From Furfurilactobacillus milii (lineage in GTDB: Bacteria; Bacillota; Bacilli; Lactobacillales; Lactobacillaceae), in the NCBI RefSeq assembly GCF_009864005.1, contig NZ_WEZQ01000001.1, forward strand, positions 294,099-358,098: a stretch of 64,000 nucleotides of DNA. The letters run 5' to 3'. Position numbers and translations under genes: made by a program. Below are positions 61,101 to 64,000 of the stretch, piece by piece (the first letter of the stretch is position 1; each line of letters opens with the position of its first letter). The notes under the pieces are model-generated. The model saw only the letters and a list, made by a program, of their open reading frames with translations. It ran no database searches and was not told where the DNA came from.

Positions 61101-61967
61101 CCGACGGGGACAGGCACACCGGGCAATCCAATTAGTCCAAAGGGTGGTTTGCCACAGATCCCCGGCTACACGCTCACAACAACGCCGAACGTGCCGGATA
61201 AGCCTGGCAATGTAAATGTGGTTTATACACCACAGACGGAAACTGTCGAAGTCAATTACTATATTCAGGGCACGACAACGCCTGTCACTAATTCAATCAC
61301 GTTGTCTGGTCCGTTTGGTAGCAACTACCAGTCAACACCGGCAACCGTCAGTGGCTATAAGTTAGTTGTGACGCCAGCCAATGCTAGCGGTACGTACGGG
61401 ATAACGAATGGCGCAGTGAACTACTATTATGAGCTCATTGTGACAGTTGTGCCGAAGACACCGGATGGTAAGCCGGTTCCTGGAACCACACCGTCGCAAC
61501 AGCCTGGAATTCCGGGTCAAACGATTTCAAACGTGCCTCAAATTCCTGGCTACAAGGTTACACTTGTACCAAAGGTGCCGGGTCAACCAGGCACGGTGGA
61601 AGTCATTTATACGCCGATTGCCACACCTGGTCAGGCATCACAACAGCCAGTGAGAACACCGACTGTCACACCAGAAGTAAAGCAACCAATATCAAGTCAA
61701 ACGATTTTGACACCAGCGCATGCAACAACGCCAGTTTCGACTCGTTTGATTCAGCAAACAACTGCGACACAGCAAGCGACTGTTAAGAAGGTGCCCGCAC
61801 AACGGGCTTCAGAAGGTCATGCTACGGCGCACGCAACTGCGACACATCAGGCAAAGGTTTTGCCACACACGGGTGAGCGAAGTTCGTTTGCGCTGGTTGT
61901 CGCTGGGTTGAGTATGATAGCGATAGGTTTCATTTTCCTCGGCGTTCGTAAGTATCATCGATCATAA
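52179..61967 (+). CDS. Giant KxYKxGKxW/LPxTG mucus-binding-type adhesin
   Basis: This protein has 3262 aa. The signal peptide carries the KxYKxGKxW motif (HYKMYKAGKMW) with a hydrophobic core ending near VEADT. A Ser/Thr/Asn-rich segment (about 45-285) precedes a helical region (about 290-960), then long beta-rich modules (about 1000-2500). Two MBG/YDG-type domains (SKTYDGNAY...; SKNYGDSDP...) lie at about 2530-2830, followed by MucBP repeats such as ITIKYVDQNGNEV and VTVHYYVKGTTTKV. A Pro/Thr/Gln-rich tail leads to the sorting signal LPHTGE, a hydrophobic helix and a basic tail. GCGGAGG precedes ATG 52179. It should be wall-anchored and bind mucins or other glycans; no SecA2/SecY2 genes are present in the window. 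Confidence 0.9.
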   Translation: MLKSKFQHMGEKEHYKMYKAGKMWIFANLLVLSLGTIIAGASVTNVEADTTDVSTSSVTTASDNTNSTVKKDTQSVTVQTNVSSSAAKATSTEPIANSANFSAATSQNGKTDSLAQSAVSSDINKMETSQSVSLGSNSATSVQKNDAQSNSAKVSAEKTATSAFTDTSSSETNTSNSQIVSQAAISATPVLNQQSTHSQDVANGSIQKNAHSTNSINSTVEKAVSFTQMASTNASTASQPSSLPVSNAVSTNAAQAQQTTATSSADTQVELASQASDAIDVSQFTNGTQITTQSDGTVIVSLPADTSVTDILRAKRILTAAHVTKAEITAIDAAVNADYQTGVDDAKDDLTASDPFSAFKAGSKLDIFNIMGNVTGVDGLEEELNALTVNPDGTVPSSDTEAKTDIDAWVNQQLSPLKLNLATFIANGKKFTKLGLGQTLGTASSDTQNGYVDTIKAYLKGQLTAEAYYLWLLKTADNTPNTHYFGYAGDREATPFETVSTQLRTAENLDSNYTSVQQTMYKGGFESAIAWMVASQSSIDNTLTNLGKPTAVTVKNSLLKDGYLPSVSGLSTTDTLTGGNFNFGTDDFSNNTFASKQYIQAQAVNINTRNFNSLEIELIKATAGDFYDSLRVMVGDAFKQATNDALAGKSVALDSSSGASSDVLKTIVQNMPAQYQDAGQDPIDSNRVGLYVYAYLVAKAYLTGYRSGLDGSGPSGNGNTAINATGDVKVPSPLDLAIYSVLTGKSETYDVADSSTNPTVTSDFQQPSDVDGSDSSANADWFGDVTNSDMYDIAWAVANQAKTDFLADIQLKVNQGDVSNFNDITKVLPTATSHGMLSDAQYAYYQTHSYVYYKVFQALYNMYFMKEDSQGKPTNVIEDAVKDADEYVKQNGDSHYGHPTAENIDQAQSTYPDLKATINSSANVTLNGDVTYTSPYSGDDASTTSGLKKLTPNADSLVTAAELGNADTSATKTIQNAIDYAFVHEESMAIPAYEAGYAAVQTHLNVTPKDADPKSALADPTSDSFTFENTSTVTDTLTPVLSVQNPDKSSVWTVNYSNSDGTSTVVTIQRAVPNSSQTVGDILSMRVNVTDKNGSSLFDKTFTATKGNTVLPSVTGSYVSVQLNDNVKNDNQKQTTITVAYDNAGHLNYTFVRDAKNTVTTTVTTTGSTGVTTQDGTISGKMYQAGWDYRKSFISEITIKQQVSNTAYKDSKTGSNKLTADQIYAGFFQSEDKDGKQVQNSSVQLDPSNNVNSDYGTYAPHTINNLDGSKVVITLHVNGDVDYDIFDLANNETKGTLKAGTATITITNKDQGANDVKPSTVTISRTSNDAITVSETGVLALMQNVLNVKNDATSASAEITMGKNVVPSFTSTTIVTPVSALHTGVIFAKDTSFGTNGILSTYDTTGKTNDNGLEYQGSVANASSTDNAQDYGTVQNTTTTIQYVADNAINSGTGTTALIDTTTTTPSITISLGQNSAGVVQSTSSFATSGVITSKDDPTGKAVNVGTEIFDWNNLIGQKLPAGWTYDDTKKTLTYVPTDAAGKAALLAAIITGTYKVNWSGATDATAPALVDQYHDVMNLAINAEVKSENSLTKTIDTSDKAQVNTDYQYTFSNADIVAATQAKDPNGLVTMFLKNLAGDNGKTYTGTMNGLALPNGVSSVTLNADGSVTVTYDPDKATANYDAATNTNLIQLVLPLTVDSNGKFAVDSSDSTGKTPLTNLTLKMNMTADVTVAYQAAAGGADTTVGSTNVKYAAAGTNLQPKFTEVASVLGSKYTVSVPATIQTSDTNNYQGATYKLINNTATNDPTAVELTGIQTKFGDNDRTYLYAKTYGTEWKVTQNAPTLTDTAANVANGVSTTIDLGSAAKGFDAKTLTFAADPMNNGNVIATATLSGTTLTITYQPKTPSDRAQLLNFLQDAYQDGFGLDGWLTDKASDGTIKNALYVKTLTSPLKLVNFTQKATINVSKSGEGYDASAHTYTFDVPENTLSAAELAVLTSTGRLTLTSSSSASDIAKGYTTSNAANWKNISGLTLTLNPNGTAHIVATLAPVATDSNIQNAAILFNGSADGTDTTANGIHLVLTLTNDLTQKSSGLPDSLKPTYTAQTNNAIGGAVTADSPAVAGFKVTGATDQNGVALTITKNADGSASYTSGKTDFGSISGAFKADQITWTYEQAEIDGSLGNQTKVYGSADPSNPYGVTLPSWLTAPKWVSDDFERDNDTSEDAGDHAIKLSAKGIAALQAANTNFTISAKTLSKLTDGKLTITAVGVTATAKSAGRKFNSQSIESNHKDAAGKDYLPTASFTSTGVTPPVNTNLLRDLDFLADTATATNPLADLQFTADEVFWFNDKDASKTPIDLATTSHAGQYDWRLNAKGIQAVKDHIGKNYTMTDAQLAAIGGSYTISQADATGTANSATRAYDGQSFAQNDNNSDGKSFAPTINFDSDSGLTPWTVPAGDYVFKDGSGTIVATTDLKNAGKYTWSLTKDGLKAFYDDLGSRDGTEADTNYTVNAGSVLSGTYEITPVAITIKAPTLSKTYDGNAYTSTDDNGITDTATVTGLPTAGETPAYTLTDISNDKNAGTYTLNVTPTTGATVNDNYTITVVAGSLVISKRPLTTATTNTPTNPANPTAPEKNTPAKTTPQSQTSLTIIGQSKVYDNNAGTDPVKFTVQAPSNYKDFVIPTLTAADFDVSGITSQNVGRYIVKLNATGLKAIQDLNKNYAVTADDIQNALYVITPRPVKITATDASKNYGDSDPVLGATISGVTGNADSGLVKGDKLDYTVARDKGETPGNYQITVTNGKGNANANYLITDETGTLSVLTGITIKYVDQNGNEVSGLPAKQVSGQKVQSTVSIKHPTVDNYLVDDNQPTTYTVTTGTSQVVIVKYRQQTSVTVHYYVKGTTTKVADDSTVTGGVGTSYTSQAQTLTGYTLVDTPANATGTLAASNNDVDYYYTTNYTAVPVDKNGNKIPNAPTPTGTGTPGNPISPKGGLPQIPGYTLTTTPNVPDKPGNVNVVYTPQTETVEVNYYIQGTTTPVTNSITLSGPFGSNYQSTPATVSGYKLVVTPANASGTYGITNGAVNYYYELIVTVVPKTPDGKPVPGTTPSQQPGIPGQTISNVPQIPGYKVTLVPKVPGQPGTVEVIYTPIATPGQASQQPVRTPTVTPEVKQPISSQTILTPAHATTPVSTRLIQQTTATQQATVKKVPAQRASEGHATAHATATHQAKVLPHTGERSSFALVVAGLSMIAIGFIFLGVRKYHRS

Positions 61968-62008
61968 GAAAACAACAGCACAGATTAGGTATTAGCTTTG
62001 CAAAGGAG

Positions 62009-62048
62009 AAAGACACTATCTTCCGTAATAGGAGGTTAGTGTCTTTTT
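62009..62048 (+). terminator. Terminator of adhesin 3
   Basis: AAGACACTA and CTTCC pair with GGAGG and TAGTGTCTT, followed by a T-run. Confidence 0.88.
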
Positions 62049-62144
62049 TTTATTGAAAGTGGTCGGCAGATGGTTAGAATGATGTGTAACAATGTCATCA
62101 GTCAGAGAAGCTAAGGCAATGACAAACGAAGGGGATGCATCAGT

Positions 62145-62792
62145 GTGAAAATTTTAGTAACGGGTTTTGACCCGTTTGGTACGGATAAAATCAATCCAGC
62201 AATCGAAGCCGTGAAACAATTGCCGGCACAAATTGCGGGTGCCGATATTGTGAAACTAGAGATTCCGACGGTGTTTGATCGTTGTGCAACGGTTGTCCGG
62301 AACGCCATCGAGCATGAGCACCCGGATTATGTTTTAAATATTGGTCAGGCTGGCGGTCGGGCCGCTATCACACCGGAGCGAGTTGCCATTAATTTTGATG
62401 ACGGCCGGATTGCGGACAACGAGGGCTTTCAACCGATCAACCGAACAATTCAAGATGATGGTGCGACGGCTTATTTCACTCAGTTACCGGTTAAGGCAAT
62501 GGCACGCGCTATTCGTAAAGCCGGCGTGCCAAGCGCGGTGTCGACAACGGCAGGGACGTACGTTTGCAATCACATCATGTATCAGGTGCAGTACATGCGA
62601 GATAAACAATTTCCCACATTGAAGGCAGGATTCATGCACATTCCGTTTCTGCCTGAGCAGGTTGTGAACCGTCCAAGCGTGCCATCGTTGTCATTGGCTG
62701 ATGATGTACGTGGCATCACGGCCGCAATTGAGGCAATGGTTGCTTACGATGGTCAGGCAGATATTGAGAGTATTGAGGGAACAATTGCGTAA
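62145..62792 (+). CDS. pcp: Pyroglutamyl-peptidase I
   Basis: Pcp removes N-terminal pyroglutamate from peptides in the cytosol (peptidase family C15). The 215-aa length is normal. The start [10 protein letters not shown] is the family hallmark; the catalytic triad fits Glu in ITPERVAIN, Cys in AGTYVCNH (about 143) and His in GFMHIPFLP (about 166). The start is GTG 62145, with AAGGGGA about 10 nt upstream. It lies 177 bp after adhesin 3, with a terminator between, and about 150 bp before the broken signal peptidase gene. Confidence 0.95.
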   Translation: MKILVTGFDPFGTDKINPAIEAVKQLPAQIAGADIVKLEIPTVFDRCATVVRNAIEHEHPDYVLNIGQAGGRAAITPERVAINFDDGRIADNEGFQPINRTIQDDGATAYFTQLPVKAMARAIRKAGVPSAVSTTAGTYVCNHIMYQVQYMRDKQFPTLKAGFMHIPFLPEQVVNRPSVPSLSLADDVRGITAAIEAMVAYDGQADIESIEGTIA

Positions 62793-62939
62793 AATTCTTA
62801 TGTGTGGCGACAAGGAATTGAAAAATATTGGCCTGTTCAATTAAGTTTGAGATTAAGAATTGTATTGTGCCGCAAGTGGACTAAAATAAATTTCTGGAGA
62901 GAGTTAAACGAAAATTATCAGACGGTTGGTACAGGATTG

Positions 62940-63542
62940 ATGAAAACTTTAAAGAGCATTGTAAGTGTGATTACGGCGTTGCTGATTGGGGTAATCGTGG
63001 CGGTCGTGATTAAGGCGACATTATTTCAGTTTGCTTATGTTGCAGGTCCATCGATGCAACCTAATTTAGAGGACCGCGAACGAGTGGCAATGTTTAACCG
63101 AGCTCCGATTCGCCACAACTCTGTGATTATTTTTGATGCGCAGGGTGAAGATCCTAACGCCACTTCACACATCGATTATGTCAAACGGGTAATCGGTATG
63201 CCGTAGGACACAGTTGAAAGCAAGAATGGTGTCCTGTATGTGAACAACCGTAAGATCAATCAGAGTTACATTGGTGCGACAGAGCGCAACCAGGGAACTG
63301 GTAACTGGACCTTGTCATCGCTGGCCGAGCAACATGATTGGCGAGTAAAGTCGTCAAAGGTTCCGAAGGGGATGTACTTTGTCTTGGGCGATCATCGTTC
63401 TGTTTCTAATGACAGTCGTTACTGGGGCTTTGTACAGCAAAAGAAAGTTGCTGGCGTCGTTAAAGTACCATTTTGGACAAGCACGGCAAGCAAACGATTT
63501 AATGTTAATCAGGCGTACAAAACATGGACAGCAGACAAGTAA
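62940..63542 (+). pseudogene. lepB: Type I signal peptidase with an in-frame amber codon
   Basis: LepB cleaves signal peptides outside the membrane. The frame from ATG 62940 has a membrane helix (about 7-26), box B GPSMQP with the nucleophile S38, and box D YVKRVIGMP with the general base K82. Codon 89 is then TAG (63204-63206), where the conserved Gly of MPGDTV is expected. The frame continues undamaged to the box E segment GDHRSVSNDSR and stops at 63542, 200 codons in all. Only this one codon is wrong. Without readthrough the product lacks box E and is probably dead; a sequencing error or suppressed amber is possible. Confidence 0.87.
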
Positions 63543-63577
63543 ATTTGCTTTGTAACGTTGAAAACAACAGCGGTGTT

Positions 63578-63629
63578 TAAAAAGTATTCGTCATTCGAAC
63601 CTCATGGTTTGATATGACGAATACTTTTT
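63578..63629 (+). terminator. Rho-independent terminator
   Basis: AAAAAGTATTCGTCAT pairs with ATGACGAATACTTTTT around a 19-nt loop that can itself fold. It isolates lepB from the rRNA operon promoters. Confidence 0.92.
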
Positions 63630-63751
63630 AGGAGCCGGTTGTAGTCACTGTGTGTCGAGGCTGTAGAATTAATTTAAATCGAAATCAATCGCACATATAA
63701 TGAAAGAAGTTGTCGGTTTGACTTCGTGCGATATTTTTTTGAACAAAACGC

Positions 63752-63780
63752 TTGACCGATGTTCGACTTGTTGATATAGT
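63752..63780 (+). promoter_or_regulatory. rRNA operon promoter P1
   Basis: TTGACC (63752-63757) and TATAGT (63775-63780) with a 17-bp spacer and an AT-rich upstream tract. Confidence 0.8.
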
Positions 63781-63847
63781 ATTACTTGCTGCTGCGAGAG
63801 GTCGTCAAGTTGCTAAACGGATTTCAAAAAAATGTTTAATTTCTTGC

Positions 63848-63876
63848 TTGACCGATTAAAAACAGCATGTTATACT
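63848..63876 (+). promoter_or_regulatory. rRNA operon promoter P2
   Basis: TTGACC (63848-63853) and TATACT (63871-63876) with a 17-bp spacer, repeating the P1 layout 96 bp downstream, typical of tandem rrn promoters. Confidence 0.85.
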
Positions 63877-63882
63877 AATTAA

Positions 63883-64000
63883 GTTGTCGCATGACAGCGA
63901 TGTAGATCTTTGAAAACTGAACAACGTTTCGACGAATCAAATGTGTAGGGTCTTTGAACGAAAGTTCGAAGCAATTACAATTGTGAAGTCAATTCACTTT
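63883..64000 (+). other. rRNA operon leader (5' of 16S rRNA)
   Basis: GATCTTTGAAAACTGAACAA (from about 63905) and the following GTAGGGTCTTTGAACGAAAG match the pre-16S leader that I recognise from lactobacilli; it contains antitermination and RNase III processing signals. The mature 16S gene would begin just beyond the window and is not seen here. Confidence 0.75.

Overview
The window looks like a chromosomal segment of a low-to-moderate GC Lactobacillaceae bacterium. The evidence is strong Shine-Dalgarno sequences, lactobacillus-type purine genes with a guanine-class riboswitch, three giant sortase-anchored (LPxTG) surface proteins (two with a KxYKxGKxW-type signal peptide), an IS256-family element, and a typical lactobacillus rRNA leader with two perfect tandem promoters at the right edge. 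I cannot name the species.

Layout. 1-5.9 kb: end of a probable serine hydrolase, a membrane-anchored glycerophosphodiester phosphodiesterase, a GNAT acetyltransferase with an EamA exporter, a small membrane protein, a lactonase-like metallo-hydrolase and a TetR regulator. 6-12.2 kb: purine salvage and interconversion (guanine riboswitch, xpt, pbuX, guaC, purA, purB). 12.2-18.4 kb: an M20 peptidase and a heterodimeric ABC exporter with a coupled lipoprotein. 18.5-30.9 kb: a c-di-GMP/exopolysaccharide locus. 31.1-32.4 kb: a DUF2075 ATPase. 32.5-62 kb: three giant adhesins (about 3188 aa; 1462 aa if an IS were excised; 3262 aa), separated by the IS256 copy and a metal ATPase/HMA/Dps-like operon. 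62.1-63.5 kb: pyroglutamyl peptidase and a signal peptidase gene broken by one amber codon. 63.7-64 kb: rRNA operon promoters and leader.

The most coherent system is at 18.5-30.9 kb. An EAL protein (minus strand) sits opposite an eight-gene operon: NADH-oxidase-like flavoprotein, GH8 glycanase, polytopic membrane protein, DUF2334-like protein, processive GT2 synthase with QxxRW, BcsB-like protein, a membrane protein with a degenerate GGDEF domain but an intact RxxD I-site, and a diguanylate cyclase with GGEEF but no I-site. By inference the cyclase makes c-di-GMP, the EAL protein degrades it, and the I-site protein acts as the receptor that switches on the synthase, since no PilZ domain is present. 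It resembles the Listeria pss type of cellulose-like exopolysaccharide system. The flavoprotein as first gene is the unexpected part.

Other signals: two adjacent, elaborately base-paired non-coding elements between the EAL gene and the operon; three genes whose strong Shine-Dalgarno is followed at initiation distance only by an in-frame AUU or AUC codon; a shared leader upstream of two adhesin genes; a 46-aa ribbon-helix-helix protein just upstream of the third; and a precise 8-bp target duplication showing that the IS interrupts an otherwise intact adhesin.
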